A stretch of DNA of 64,000 nucleotides from Chryseobacterium gallinarum (GCF_001021975.1 NZ_CP009928.1:4282001-4346000); one strand, 5' to 3'; positions 23,356-32,093 are shown, counted from the first letter of the stretch. Notes: a model not told the origin generated them from the letters alone. Program-made: numbers and translations.

Positions 23356-23525
23356 AAAGTTTCGTTTTGTATTGTTAAATCTTTTAATTGTTGCTCTCTG
23401 AACATCAGCTCATCATGGATTTTAACCCATTCTTCCTGAAAACTATCATCCTCTAATCTGACCTTTAATCCTTTAATGATCTCTTCCAGCTCTTCAATTG
23501 TCAGTGGGAAAAATTCTAAGCTCAT
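23352..23525 (-). CDS. Small phage protein, 57 residues
   Basis: A short frame MSLEFFPLTIEELEEIIKGL... ending KDLTIQNETL, with ATGA overlaps at both ends: its start overlaps the stop of the upstream gene (23522) and its stop overlaps the start of DUF3164 (23355). The tight coupling on both sides argues that it is real. Acidic, helical, function unknown. Confidence 0.7.
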   Translation of the reverse strand: MSLEFFPLTIEELEEIIKGLKVRLEDDSFQEEWVKIHDELMFREQQLKDLTIQNETL

Positions 23526-23725
23526 ATTTCATTATTTATTCTAGTATACACCTCTTCATATTCATTTATAAGTCGCTTAATTTTAGGATTACGCTCTTTC
23601 ATACTTAATAATTCTAAATTGCTGTTAGATTTTAACTTCGCTGCTACAAGACGAGTAGTATTTTCATAATTTTTTGAAGCTTCGAGTAATTCTGTTAACG
23701 CTTCAATTACTTCATTTTCTGTCAT
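23522..23725 (-). CDS. Small helical phage protein
   Basis: A 67-residue helical protein (MTENEVIEALTELLEASKNY) with a basic middle, overlapping both neighbours by a few bases. Unknown function. Lies in the run of small genes between the ATPase and DUF3164. Confidence 0.65.
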   Translation of the reverse strand: MTENEVIEALTELLEASKNYENTTRLVAAKLKSNSNLELLSMKERNPKIKRLINEYEEVYTRINNEI

Positions 23726-24020
23726 AATATTTTAATTGTGTTAGTTCTTCTTTGTATTCTTGGTATATTTTGAGATAGTCTTCATCTAAAAACCATATTT
23801 CAGAATCAGGATCATACCAATATAAAAGCCTGTCCTGTCCATAATTCATTTCAGGGGGTTCCCAGTTTTCTTTTAAAATCCACATAAAAGCTGCCAAAAC
23901 TTTTTTAGATGTTATAGTGTCATTATCATTATAAAGGTGGATTTGGACCCGTTCCTGCCAGCTTAAAAAGCCTATCAGACTGTCAAGCTGTAAAACCTTT
24001 TTTAAAATTTCTTTTTCCAT
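23712..24020 (-). CDS. Small phage protein, unknown
   Basis: A 102-residue protein with an N-terminal leucine-rich helix (MEKEILKKVLQLDSLIGFLS), a central tryptophan-rich part (ENWEPPEMNYG, LLYWYDPDSEIWFL) and a charged C-terminus. Starts 2 bp after the ATPase stop. No domain recognised. Confidence 0.6.
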   Translation of the reverse strand: MEKEILKKVLQLDSLIGFLSWQERVQIHLYNDNDTITSKKVLAAFMWILKENWEPPEMNYGQDRLLYWYDPDSEIWFLDEDYLKIYQEYKEELTQLKYYDRK

Positions 24021-24022
24021 GA

Positions 24023-24646
24023 TTATCCCGTTTCAGACCAGTATTTTTTAGCTCCTTCTTCCCAGATGGTAAATCCATCCGCATAATATTTTCCCAGGTA
24101 TCGTCCTTTTGAAAAAGCCTTGAAACCCTCAACCCATATTTTCAAATCTGCATCAAATTGAATTCTGATTGCTGTCTTCCCGAGAGGTTTATTTCCGTCC
24201 ATTTGAGAATTCCATATGAAAAGTTTATCCGGGAACTCTTCTTTTAAGGCTAAATATTGAGCGAAAGTCATTTCCGCATATTGCCAACTATCTGTAATAA
24301 TGAAGCGGGGGCTTTTGCGTCTTCTGAGCCTTGCTCTAAGCTCTTCGTATTTTTCTTTGATGAGTTGTATTTGCCGTCCGCAATCTGATACATTATGTCT
24401 TTTCCACGCCTGCTGCATAGTTCGGGACGTTCCCTCTTCCAGAGAGTTGAAAAGTACCCGGTCAAATTTCGATAAGGCTTTTGCCAGTTCCAGCATAAAA
24501 GATGTTTTACCATTACCAGACTGACCACTGATAAACCAGGAACCCGAGGCCTCAGGCTCATCGAAATTGTCATACCATTCACCATCCCATGTAATCAGAT
24601 CATATTTTTTTGCTAACAGGTCTGTTGATGAAATGGCTTTTCTCAT
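24023..24646 (-). CDS. P-loop ATPase next to the MuB-like gene
   Basis: A 207-residue RecA/DnaB-type ATPase with Walker A GQSGNGKT at 41-48, a following helix TSFMLELAKAL, a Walker B-like RFIITDSWQ, and a later FIWNSQMDG. It overlaps the MuB-like gene by 4 bp. It may be a partner in target selection, DNA transport or replication; no fused nuclease or helicase domain is seen. It is distinct from MuB in sequence, so this phage carries two ATPases in its transposition operon. Confidence 0.75.
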   Translation of the reverse strand: MRKAISSTDLLAKKYDLITWDGEWYDNFDEPEASGSWFISGQSGNGKTSFMLELAKALSKFDRVLFNSLEEGTSRTMQQAWKRHNVSDCGRQIQLIKEKYEELRARLRRRKSPRFIITDSWQYAEMTFAQYLALKEEFPDKLFIWNSQMDGNKPLGKTAIRIQFDADLKIWVEGFKAFSKGRYLGKYYADGFTIWEEGAKKYWSETG

Positions 24647-25593
24647 ATTGTCGCAAGTTTAGGGAGGTCAAGTACTTTTCTCACCAAATTCTCTGTCAAT
24701 GGTTCATTCAGGCGTTCAGCTTCACGCATTGCGGGAAGTAAAGCATCGTGAAGCTCCCCGTAATTCTCGCACTCAGTTTGTAAAAACCGTTTCAATTCCC
24801 GGTCTGCAATGCTGGTTAAAAACTCTTTAAACCTTGTATCAATAGGTTTTAATTCACGAATTCCATATTTTACACGGCGGTAGAACTGTGGCATTCCGGC
24901 TGCATTCTTATTTTTCAGCTTTTCAATTTTTGCGATGAGTTGATTTGTTCCGATAAGGATTAAGGCACATTTACCGTAAAGGTTATCGTGAAGCTCTTTG
25001 ATATTACACAAGGTTGCCTGCTTTAAATATTCGGACTCATCCCAGATAATCATCGGGTTTCTGCCGTCTAATTTTAATTTCAAAATTTCCTTTGTAATAG
25101 TTCTAAGCTTTTTGGAAGGTGATCCGGCTAAAGGCAACCTCATGGCAATACCTATTTTGTCTAACAGATCGGTAATAGTGTCCAGTGATCCAACAGTGAT
25201 TTTAAATACATCTTTAGGATTCTGTTTGATAAATATATCTGTGCAGTAAGTTTTACCGCTTCCGGTTCCTCCAATAATTATATTTGTATAACCGAAGTTT
25301 TTAGCATCTGTAAGATAAGAGATCATCTGCATGAATTGCGGAGTCTGTCTTGGTGTCCATGCCACTTTATTGTCTGGGTCAAAATCTATGGTATCACAGA
25401 TCATTCTGAAATACTTATCGTCGATCTCTACATCCTTTCCGCTTGCATTGATGAAATAAATATTTCTTCGCATATAAGAAAGGTAATTGCTCGGTACTCC
25501 AGATTTTGCAGCAAATTCATTCGCTGAATATTCGTTTTCTTTCATCCACTCTTCAAGAGCAGTTATTATTTGGTCTTTGGTAGTATTATTCAT
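24643..25593 (-). CDS. MuB-like ATP-dependent transposition protein
   Basis: A 316-residue protein directly after the MuA-like transposase. The N-terminus (about 5-50) has a helix-turn-helix (YSANEFAAKSGVPSNYLSYM), as in MuB. The AAA+ part has Walker A GGTGSGKT at 108-115 and Walker B IIWDESEYL around 182-190. MuB-type proteins bind target DNA and activate the transposase. The start overlaps the transposase stop by 8 bp. Confidence 0.9.
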   Translation of the reverse strand: MNNTTKDQIITALEEWMKENEYSANEFAAKSGVPSNYLSYMRRNIYFINASGKDVEIDDKYFRMICDTIDFDPDNKVAWTPRQTPQFMQMISYLTDAKNFGYTNIIIGGTGSGKTYCTDIFIKQNPKDVFKITVGSLDTITDLLDKIGIAMRLPLAGSPSKKLRTITKEILKLKLDGRNPMIIWDESEYLKQATLCNIKELHDNLYGKCALILIGTNQLIAKIEKLKNKNAAGMPQFYRRVKYGIRELKPIDTRFKEFLTSIADRELKRFLQTECENYGELHDALLPAMREAERLNEPLTENLVRKVLDLPKLATI

Positions 25594-27643
25594 CGGTATT
25601 GGTTAAATATTTTGAAAAGTCTATTTCTTTATTTTTTAAGTAATCCATTTGCTCCTCATCCCAGCTGCGTTGCTCAATGGTCTGCTGTTTTTTGTTTTGT
25701 TTCTCAACAATCTTTTTAGCATTCTCCATCCGTTTGGAGTTCCTTTGGTCCTTATGCTGTCCTTTGCTGTCTACAATCAGCATCTTAGCCAATGTTTGGT
25801 CTAATTCTGGGTTTTGAGTGAACATTTGATTGACGATCTTACTGTCCTCTGCCACACTCTCCACAATCATCTGTTTTGTTTCCTTATTGAAGTTTAGAAC
25901 CTTTTGAAGCTCTTCATTGTCTCCTTCTTTTCGGTCATACAGTGCCATCGGCTGGACGTATTTCTGGGTAAGCATAAAGCTGATCTGCTTTTCTTCGCTG
26001 TATGCTAATACCTCCTGTAGGTTATCACTGTCATATTTTATAGTCCAGTCAAGATGGGCGTTCATTCTAAAGTTGACATCAAAACTGTCATATTCCATTT
26101 TTCTACCGTTGATCGCTACATGTAAACCGTTATGGCTTAATTTATTGGTGAATCCGGTAGTTTCCCCGAAATGCAGTAAGAATTCTTTATCAGAAACCAC
26201 TTTTTTAGCTTTTTCCGGCATATTCGCATAAGCCTGTATATATTGATCCCTTAATTTTTCACGGTCCATTTCAATCATTCTAACGAGCTGCATCATACAT
26301 CCCTCTTCGTTAGGGAAAGAATGTCGTATTTTGTTCAGGTATTCATCGTTAGGCTGTGTTTTTGATTTTATACCTTCACCACTCCAGTTCGGAGCTAATT
26401 GGCAGTATGTTTTGTTAAAATATTTAAACCAAGGCTCAATCACTTTTGATTTTGAGTTCTTTACTTTTGCCGGAGTAAATTTTGTGGAAACCATCTCATA
26501 AAAAGGAGTCATTTCCTTAATAGAATATCGGTCAGACTGTATTTGTAAAACTTTATGCTTAGCCCCGAATAGTTCCTCGGTATGCTTTACAGCGTTTCTT
26601 AATGCTTTTTTAATAAGGTCTGAGTTTTCATGAGTACCGATAGCATATCCGACAGGGTATTTACTGAACGGATCCAGAACCACCACAATCGTCAATCGGT
26701 TATGATACGTTGTTTCCTTGTTGCCTTTCAGATTTACGGTAGACTTTTGATACAATAATTCTGCATCCCAGCCGTCTACTGTCCAGTAAGCCATCGGAAT
26801 AGATGGAGCTTTCCTCTTAACATGCATGGCCAGTTCATTATCAAAGCCTTTTTCTCCTTTTGTTCCCGCCATAACTTGCAGATTCCATTTTTTACGATAA
26901 TTACCAATGGTTGAAGCAGTAAGCTCCGGGAACTGCTGTAATTTTGCTACAGCATTATATATCATTGCTATTTGCTCATTATCTAATGACCTGTGATCTC
27001 TTAGTAAAGTTCTGAGCAAAGCTTCCTGTTCAGAGTCTTTTACCTTGGAGGCTTTTTTGTTCCCGAAATTCTCTGAAACAAGTACAGAGTAACCTCCTTT
27101 CTTAAAATCCTCTAGCTTTTCTTTTAATCTTCTGGCTGATTTTGGCAGTGTGTGCCCTATTTCATCCTTTACCTCCGCTACAGCAGCAGCTGTATCATTC
27201 CAGATATCGGTTAACCCTCTGCGTCCATTTCTACTCTTTATAAAAGACAAAGTTTCTTTTACAAATTGGTCCACTGCCTGAAGCATCTGAGCATTTTTTA
27301 CATATTCGTCCTGCTTTTCTGTTGATAAGGTTCTGTATTCATCCAGCAAATAGTAAGAGAAAAAGTCTACAGCCTCGTAATCATCCTTGTAATAGTTAAG
27401 AATTAAATTTTGAGTGTTTTTCTTTGGTGGGTAACCTAGTTTTTTAACAATCTGAACACGAAAACGCTCAGGAATGCTGTTAAATTCTACTAAGGCATAA
27501 TTATCAAGTCCTTTACCCATTCTAACACGATTAATTTTTCCCTCACGGCAATGCTTCTTATAGTTAGGTTCTGTCATTACAGACAGGTCTTCATATAAAG
27601 CCTTTGCAGGAATGGTTAAAGTATTATGATAGAATTGATACAT
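25586..27643 (-). CDS. MuA-like DDE transposase
   Basis: A 685-residue transposase/integrase with a Mu-type N-terminal DNA-binding part and an RNase H-like core. Catalytic DDE residues are seen at Asp290 (YWTVDGWDAE), Asp371 (QSDRYSIKEM) and Glu403 (VIEPWFKYFN). The C-terminal part is beta-rich, then charged with many Lys/Gln and ends KEIDFSKYLTNTDE, as in the MuB/ClpX-contacting tails of MuA. It carries out strand transfer during integration and replicative transposition. The length is close to MuA (663). Confidence 0.93.
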   Translation of the reverse strand: MYQFYHNTLTIPAKALYEDLSVMTEPNYKKHCREGKINRVRMGKGLDNYALVEFNSIPERFRVQIVKKLGYPPKKNTQNLILNYYKDDYEAVDFFSYYLLDEYRTLSTEKQDEYVKNAQMLQAVDQFVKETLSFIKSRNGRRGLTDIWNDTAAAVAEVKDEIGHTLPKSARRLKEKLEDFKKGGYSVLVSENFGNKKASKVKDSEQEALLRTLLRDHRSLDNEQIAMIYNAVAKLQQFPELTASTIGNYRKKWNLQVMAGTKGEKGFDNELAMHVKRKAPSIPMAYWTVDGWDAELLYQKSTVNLKGNKETTYHNRLTIVVVLDPFSKYPVGYAIGTHENSDLIKKALRNAVKHTEELFGAKHKVLQIQSDRYSIKEMTPFYEMVSTKFTPAKVKNSKSKVIEPWFKYFNKTYCQLAPNWSGEGIKSKTQPNDEYLNKIRHSFPNEEGCMMQLVRMIEMDREKLRDQYIQAYANMPEKAKKVVSDKEFLLHFGETTGFTNKLSHNGLHVAINGRKMEYDSFDVNFRMNAHLDWTIKYDSDNLQEVLAYSEEKQISFMLTQKYVQPMALYDRKEGDNEELQKVLNFNKETKQMIVESVAEDSKIVNQMFTQNPELDQTLAKMLIVDSKGQHKDQRNSKRMENAKKIVEKQNKKQQTIEQRSWDEEQMDYLKNKEIDFSKYLTNTDE

Positions 27644-27664
27644 TTTGTTTTAAACTGTGTTTAT

Positions 27665-27802
27665 TTAATCGATAGATTTATAAATTACATTTAGTAGAAG
27701 GCCAAAAAGCATTATATAAGTTGCTTTTTGCTGTTTACCTGTCACAGCATCTATTACATCAATAGTCTTGTGACAAAAAATTGTTTGAAATAGCTTTTTC
27801 AT
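27665..27802 (-). CDS. Small phage protein, 45 residues
   Basis: A short frame MKKLFQTIFCHKTIDVIDAV ending NVIYKSID between the Ner-position gene and the transposase. The ATG overlaps the upstream stop (ATGA), and the stop is 22 bp before the transposase start. A hydrophobic C-terminal half (YIMLFGLLLNVIY) could sit in the membrane. Function unknown; coupling supports it being a gene. Confidence 0.6.
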   Translation of the reverse strand: MKKLFQTIFCHKTIDVIDAVTGKQQKATYIMLFGLLLNVIYKSID

Positions 27803-28017
27803 TTTATAGATTTTAGTGAGTCTGACTTTTCTTTAATTGCTTTTTTTGCTTCGTTTTCCAATACTGTATATTCTTTTTTAAGAACATCAGCCATTTCTCC
27901 GGGACGGTCACCTCGTAGGCATTTTCTTATGTAGTCAAAAGAGTATCCGTATTTTTCCTTTAGAATAATGAGGATACCCTCATTGTAGTTCTTTCTTTTT
28001 TTTGTACGTTTGTCCAT
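27799..28017 (-). CDS. Ner-position early regulator, unknown
   Basis: A 72-residue basic protein, first gene of the early operon and divergent from the repressor, the place held by ner/cro in Mu. It contains a helix pair EGILIILKEKYGYSFDYIRK and CLRGDRPGEMADVLKKEY that could be a helix-turn-helix. A Ner-like regulatory role follows from position; the motif alone is weak. Confidence 0.6.
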   Translation of the reverse strand: MDKRTKKRKNYNEGILIILKEKYGYSFDYIRKCLRGDRPGEMADVLKKEYTVLENEAKKAIKEKSDSLKSIK

Positions 28018-28042
28018 TGCTTATTTTGTATTTTCAATGAGA

Positions 28043-28074
28043 CAAAGTAAACACTTTTATTTATAATAAACAAA
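28043..28074 (-). promoter_or_regulatory. Early operon promoter
   Basis: On the minus strand TTTG (complement of 28071-28074), 20 nt, then TTACTTTG (complement of 28043-28050) matches 7 of 8 positions of TAnnTTTG. It lies 26 bp upstream of the Ner-position gene and in the 67-bp region shared with the divergent repressor. The AT-rich TTTATTTATAATAAAC between the elements is a plausible repressor operator. Confidence 0.55.
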
Positions 28075-28084
28075 TTTATTTATT

Positions 28085-28858
28085 GTGAACGGCGAATTTT
28101 TACGAAAAAAAATAGAATCAACAGGTTTTCAATTAGTTGAAATTGCAGAAAAATTAGGTATAACACCACAAGATTTGCAAAGCAAACTTAAAAGTAAAGA
28201 TATTAAAACATCTTTTTTGATAAGAATCGCAGAAGCTATAAACAAAAATGTTTATTTCTTTTTTGATGATTATTATAGAGAACATCCTATAAACAGTTTT
28301 ACATCAAATAAGACAAAAGAGACTATTTTACAACCACAAATTGTGACCGTCGATTCTCACAACAATGATAATATTGTTCTAGTTCCTCATAAACTAAAAG
28401 CTGGATATTTGACAGGTTATAATAATCCTGATTTTATAAAGAAATTACCCTCTTATAGGATGCCGGGGTTAAACAATGGAATATTTAGAATGTTTGAGAT
28501 CGAAGGTAACTCTATGTTTCCAACATTACCCAATAAAAGCTATGTTGTAGGACAGTTTGTTGAAAATTGGGAAGCAGGGATAAAAGACAATCAAGTTTAT
28601 GCTATTATTTCAAATGAGATAGAGGACGGACTAGTAAAGAGATGTATTAATCGTATTAACAAGTATAATAATCTAATTTGCAAATCCGACAATAGAAGGA
28701 GCTATCCCACACAAAACATCGACCCAGCAACAATAAAAGAAGTTTGGGAAGTCAAACTTCATCTCAATTTTCAATTACCTGATCCAGCAGATATTTATGA
28801 TAGAATGAATGATTTGGAAGCTGAATTACAGGAAATAAAACGAAAAACTTTAAAATAG
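28085..28858 (+). CDS. Phage repressor, HTH plus S24 self-cleaving domain
   Basis: A 257-residue CI/LexA-like repressor starting at GTG 28085. The N-terminal HTH (about 18-50: VEIAEKLGITPQDLQSKL) binds DNA; the S24 domain has the cleavage site Ala106-Gly107 (KAGYLTG), nucleophile Ser143 (EGNSMFPT) and general base Lys185 (LVKRC). Self-cleavage when stimulated by RecA would induce the prophage. A C-terminal coiled helix (DRMNDLEAELQEIKRK) may aid oligomerisation. It is divergent from the early operon it should control. Confidence 0.93.
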   Translation: MNGEFLRKKIESTGFQLVEIAEKLGITPQDLQSKLKSKDIKTSFLIRIAEAINKNVYFFFDDYYREHPINSFTSNKTKETILQPQIVTVDSHNNDNIVLVPHKLKAGYLTGYNNPDFIKKLPSYRMPGLNNGIFRMFEIEGNSMFPTLPNKSYVVGQFVENWEAGIKDNQVYAIISNEIEDGLVKRCINRINKYNNLICKSDNRRSYPTQNIDPATIKEVWEVKLHLNFQLPDPADIYDRMNDLEAELQEIKRKTLK

Positions 28859-29394
28859 CCCCCCTACAATACATCAAGCAAGCGTAAATTGCTCATTTTG
28901 AATATTTTACACATGATCTATATTGAAAAATAGGGTATCAAAACGCTATTTTTACAACACTTAAAACTGATTTAAGGTATAAATACATAGTAATATAATG
29001 GTTTTTATGTACTGATATAGTATCCCTAAAGGTATCCCTAATAGTATCTTTTAACCATTTCTATGCATAAGATTAAATAGACATTAGCTCATAAAATAAT
29101 TGTCTTTTTACATACTCTAAAAGCTGGCGTCATTATTATAAAAATCTTATTTTAAGCTATTTTAAAGCTATTTTAAAGTATAAATAAAGAAAACATCCCA
29201 TAAGGATGTTTAAATAGTATTGAAATCAGGTTTAAATGGTAGTAAAATGGTAGCAAATGACATTCAGTTTCACTAACTATTATGGCCGCCTTTTGGACGG
29301 AATCCTTTTGTTTATCGGCTTTTTTGGGCTTTTTTGATATTGTTTAGTTTTAGACATTCAGTATTAAGCCCTATAAGATTATGTAATTTTTTAC
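28859..29394. other. Non-coding prophage end / host junction
   Basis: 536 bp with no credible gene. It holds repeated short sequences: TTTAAGGTATAAATA (28971-28985) and TTTAAAGTATAAATA (29172-29186); AAGCTATTTTA twice in tandem before the second of these; TATCCCTAA twice at 29022-29042; and AAATGGTAGTA/AAATGGTAGCA in tandem at 29235-29257. Repeats of this kind are expected of transposase end-binding sites. AAACATCC/GGATGTTT (about 29192-29212) forms a hairpin. The exact prophage terminus is not visible. Confidence 0.5.
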
Positions 29395-29395
29395 A

Positions 29396-29431
29396 AAAAA
29401 AGAGAAACCAAAAACTGATTTCTCTTTTTAT
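29396..29431 (-). terminator. lpdA terminator
   Basis: On the minus strand AAAAAGAGAAA pairs with TTTCTCTTTTT and is followed by a T-run, about 25 bp after the lpdA stop. It marks host sequence and gives an outer limit for the prophage end. Confidence 0.8.
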
Positions 29432-29454
29432 ATGTATGATTATTTAATCAAATC

Positions 29455-30858
29455 CTATATGTGGATAGGCCTTTTTCCTGTAGCATCCAATGCTGCTTCT
29501 TTAATTGCTTCAGCATATGTTGGGTGTGCATGGGAACTTCTTGCAATATCTTCGGCACTAGCACGGAACTCCATAGCAATCACGCCTTCTGCAATAAGAT
29601 CGGCAGCTCTTGCTCCTATGATATGCATTCCTAAGACCTCATCTGTTTTTTCATCTGCAATAATCTTAACAAGTCCATCAACATCACCACTTGCACGGCT
29701 TCTTCCCAATGCTCTCATTGGGAAAGAACCTACCTTGTAAGCAACTCCTTCTTCTTTCAGCTGTTCTTCAGTTTTACCTACACCTGCTACTTCAGGCCAT
29801 GTATAAACAACACCAGGGATTAAGTTATAGTTAATATGTGGTTTTTGGCCTGCCAATATTTCAGCAACCAATGTTCCTTCTTCACTTGCCTTGTGAGCAA
29901 GCATTGCTCCTTTGATTACATCTCCGATAGCATAGATGTTGGCTACGTTAGTCTGTAAATGATCATTTACTTTTACTCTTCCTCTTTCATCAAGTTCCAC
30001 GCCTGCTTTTTCAAGGCCCAGACCTTCTGTATAAGGTCTTCTTCCTACAGAAACCAAACAATAATCTCCTTCTACAACTACCTCTTCTCCTTTTTTATCT
30101 TTAGCTGTAACTTTTACTGTATCCCCATTTCTTTCAACTGCAGATACTGCTGTAGAAAGCATGAACTTCATTCCTTGTTTTTTAAGAACTTTAGTCAATT
30201 CTTTGCTTAAAGCTCCATCCATTCCCGGAATAATTTTATCCATGAATTCAACAATGGTTACCTGAGCTCCTAATCTTAAGTAAACAGATCCCAGTTCAAG
30301 ACCGATTACTCCTCCTCCGATCACTACTAAATGCTTAGGGATTTCTTTAAGATTTAAAGCTTCCGTAGAAGTAATGATTCTTTCTTTATCCAAAGAGATG
30401 AAAGGTAAGCTGGATGGCTTGGAACCTGTTGCAATAATGGTATATGTAGATTCAATCGTTTCAGAAGAACCGTCTTTTTTAGTGATTTTGATCTGGGTAG
30501 CAGATTCAAAGCTTCCCACCCCTTCAAAAACAGTAATTTTATTTTTGTCCATCAGGAAGTTAATCCCTTTGGTTGTCTGATCCACTACTTCATTTTTACG
30601 CTCAATTATTCTTGCAATATCTGCCTGAGGTTCATTAATAATAATCCCGTGGCTTGCAAAATTATGCTTTGCATTCTCGAAATGCTCAGAGCTGTCAAGA
30701 AGCGCTTTTGACGGAATACATCCAACGTTAAGACAAGTTCCGCCTAAAGTTGAATATTTTTCAATAATTGCTGTTTTGAAACCTAACTGTGCTGCACGGA
30801 TTGCAGCTACATAACCACCAGGACCAGAACCTATTACGGTAACATCGAATTGACTCAT
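29455..30858 (-). CDS. lpdA: Dihydrolipoyl dehydrogenase
   Basis: A 467-residue E3 enzyme that reoxidises dihydrolipoyl groups of 2-oxoacid dehydrogenase and glycine cleavage complexes using FAD and NAD. FAD-binding GSGPGGYVAA at 10-19, redox disulfide GGTCLNVGCIPSK with Cys42/Cys47, an NAD-binding GGGVIGLELGS near 180, and the C-terminal active-site His445-Pro with Glu450 (HAHPTYAEA) are all present. It is a single gene with its own promoter and terminator. The gene is intact beside the prophage. Confidence 0.97.
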   Translation of the reverse strand: MSQFDVTVIGSGPGGYVAAIRAAQLGFKTAIIEKYSTLGGTCLNVGCIPSKALLDSSEHFENAKHNFASHGIIINEPQADIARIIERKNEVVDQTTKGINFLMDKNKITVFEGVGSFESATQIKITKKDGSSETIESTYTIIATGSKPSSLPFISLDKERIITSTEALNLKEIPKHLVVIGGGVIGLELGSVYLRLGAQVTIVEFMDKIIPGMDGALSKELTKVLKKQGMKFMLSTAVSAVERNGDTVKVTAKDKKGEEVVVEGDYCLVSVGRRPYTEGLGLEKAGVELDERGRVKVNDHLQTNVANIYAIGDVIKGAMLAHKASEEGTLVAEILAGQKPHINYNLIPGVVYTWPEVAGVGKTEEQLKEEGVAYKVGSFPMRALGRSRASGDVDGLVKIIADEKTDEVLGMHIIGARAADLIAEGVIAMEFRASAEDIARSSHAHPTYAEAIKEAALDATGKRPIHI

Positions 30859-30901
30859 GTTATTTTATGAATTTGTTTATTATTATCTTACTTAAGTCTC
30901 A

Positions 30902-30932
30902 CAAATTTACATATAAATTACCAAGCACCAAA
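30902..30932 (-). promoter_or_regulatory. lpdA promoter
   Basis: On the minus strand TTTG, 19 nt, TAAATTTG: a perfect Bacteroidota -33/-7 promoter. The ATG of lpdA follows about 44 bp after the -7 element. Confidence 0.8.
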
Positions 30933-30985
30933 GTGAGTTTTATCAATTTTGAGATCAAAAAAATTTAAATACCTTAACGCGGTGA

Positions 30986-31333
30986 TCAATCTACCCGTAC
31001 TCTGCCTTGTCCGATAGTTCCCGTACTATCAAAAAATGAACCTCCATAAACATACCATTCAAGGCTTTCAAGATATTCTACTGCATTTTCCGGAGTGATC
31101 TGTGAACGTTTTTTTTTGGAGACAATTCCTTTGTACCATCTTCCTGATTTGGAATAATGCTCATATTCAACAAAATAATGGACCCATATTCTCTGGCATA
31201 ATTTGCATTGCTGAATTGTTACTTCTCCATGTCTTCCGTTAGTATGATCAATACCTAGTTCAGAGCTTCTAAATTCAGTATAATTATGGTCTGGTTTTTC
31301 ACAAGCGCACCCTATTTTAGGAATCATATTCAT
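30986..31333 (-). CDS. Conserved hypothetical protein
   Basis: A 115-residue protein from ATG 31333 (MNMIPKIGCACEKPDHNYTE), preceded by a -7 element TATTTTTG. In-frame GTG at 31354 is less likely. Cys pairs CAC (near the start) and CKLC (about 46-49) with nearby His may bind zinc. The central HYFVEYEHYSKSGRWYKGIV is typical of a small conserved flavobacterial family without known function. Stands alone between lpdA and a membrane protein gene. Confidence 0.7.
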   Translation of the reverse strand: MNMIPKIGCACEKPDHNYTEFRSSELGIDHTNGRHGEVTIQQCKLCQRIWVHYFVEYEHYSKSGRWYKGIVSKKKRSQITPENAVEYLESLEWYVYGGSFFDSTGTIGQGRVRVD

Positions 31334-31448
31334 TGTATTTCTTATTTGAGGCACAAAAATACTAAAAACCCATCAACCTGAAATTACAATCAACAGTATA
31401 CCTCAAGTAAATGGTTCTTTTACATACAAAACATCTAATTACTCGGTC

Positions 31449-32093
31449 TTACATCTTGTTTTTCAATCGGATGTAAATTTTAATGTTGAAAAAAATCATA
31501 ATCAAAATCATAACCAAAGACGGTAAAATCTGGCTATAGGGTTTATAATCCGGCAAAAGAGTTCCTACAAAAGCAGATAAAAGCGCTCCCATTGCACTGA
31601 TCATTTTACTGGAATGCTCATAGCGCCACAAATTGCCATATCGGGATGCCGGAATACAATACCGAAAAACATCATAAGAAACCACCAACAGCAAATATCC
31701 TACTCCGGAGTAAATGACTACAGGGTTCCAATAAAAGCCTATGAATTTAAGATAATACACAAACACCAAAGCAATGGTTAAAGCACCCAACATGGCCAAA
31801 AGGTCTTTTAAATAAAAACGGTTTGATTTTTCTTTTAAAACCCGGAATCCGGAATACGTATTATAGGCTGCCAATACAGTAATTAATAACAGGAACAGGT
31901 TTCTTTTAAATACAATGACTCCGAAAGCTCCAGTCGTTACCACAACAATCATACAATAGATAAAAAGGGTTCCGAGTTTTACATGCAGAGGTGTTCCTTT
32001 TGTTTTAAACAGAATCAAAAATCCGACAATGAGTGCGATGGTTCCACTGATAACATGCACAACAATATTACTTAAATGAAGAGGTGTGTCCAT
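31449..32093 (-). CDS. Seven-helix membrane protein (DUF2306-like)
   Basis: A 214-residue integral membrane protein with about seven transmembrane segments beginning LSNIVVHVISGTIALIVGFL, where His13 resembles haem or DUF2306/Cyt-b-like helices (a second conserved GTPLHVKLG follows). Function unknown; families of this type include predicted redox membrane proteins. It lies downstream of the AraC-type regulator, on the same strand but after a 57-bp gap. Confidence 0.65.
   Translation of the reverse strand: MDTPLHLSNIVVHVISGTIALIVGFLILFKTKGTPLHVKLGTLFIYCMIVVVTTGAFGVIVFKRNLFLLLITVLAAYNTYSGFRVLKEKSNRFYLKDLLAMLGALTIALVFVYYLKFIGFYWNPVVIYSGVGYLLLVVSYDVFRYCIPASRYGNLWRYEHSSKMISAMGALLSAFVGTLLPDYKPYSQILPSLVMILIMIFFNIKIYIRLKNKM

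Larger units (their letters stand above)
1..29394. mobile_element. Mu-like (transposable, contractile-tail) prophage, partial
   Basis: A DDE transposase of the MuA type, a MuB-type ATPase, an S24 repressor, DUF935 portal, DUF1320 connector, gpG-like protein, DUF2586 sheath, gpD/gpV-like baseplate genes and an amidase lysis gene occur together, which is the gene complement of Mu-like myophages. The immunity end lies near lpdA and the tail end leaves the window at position 1. The right-hand boundary is uncertain: it must fall after the repressor stop (28858) and before the lpdA terminator (about 29396). The head module (10873-17127) is on the opposite strand from everything else except the repressor. 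Confidence 0.93.
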
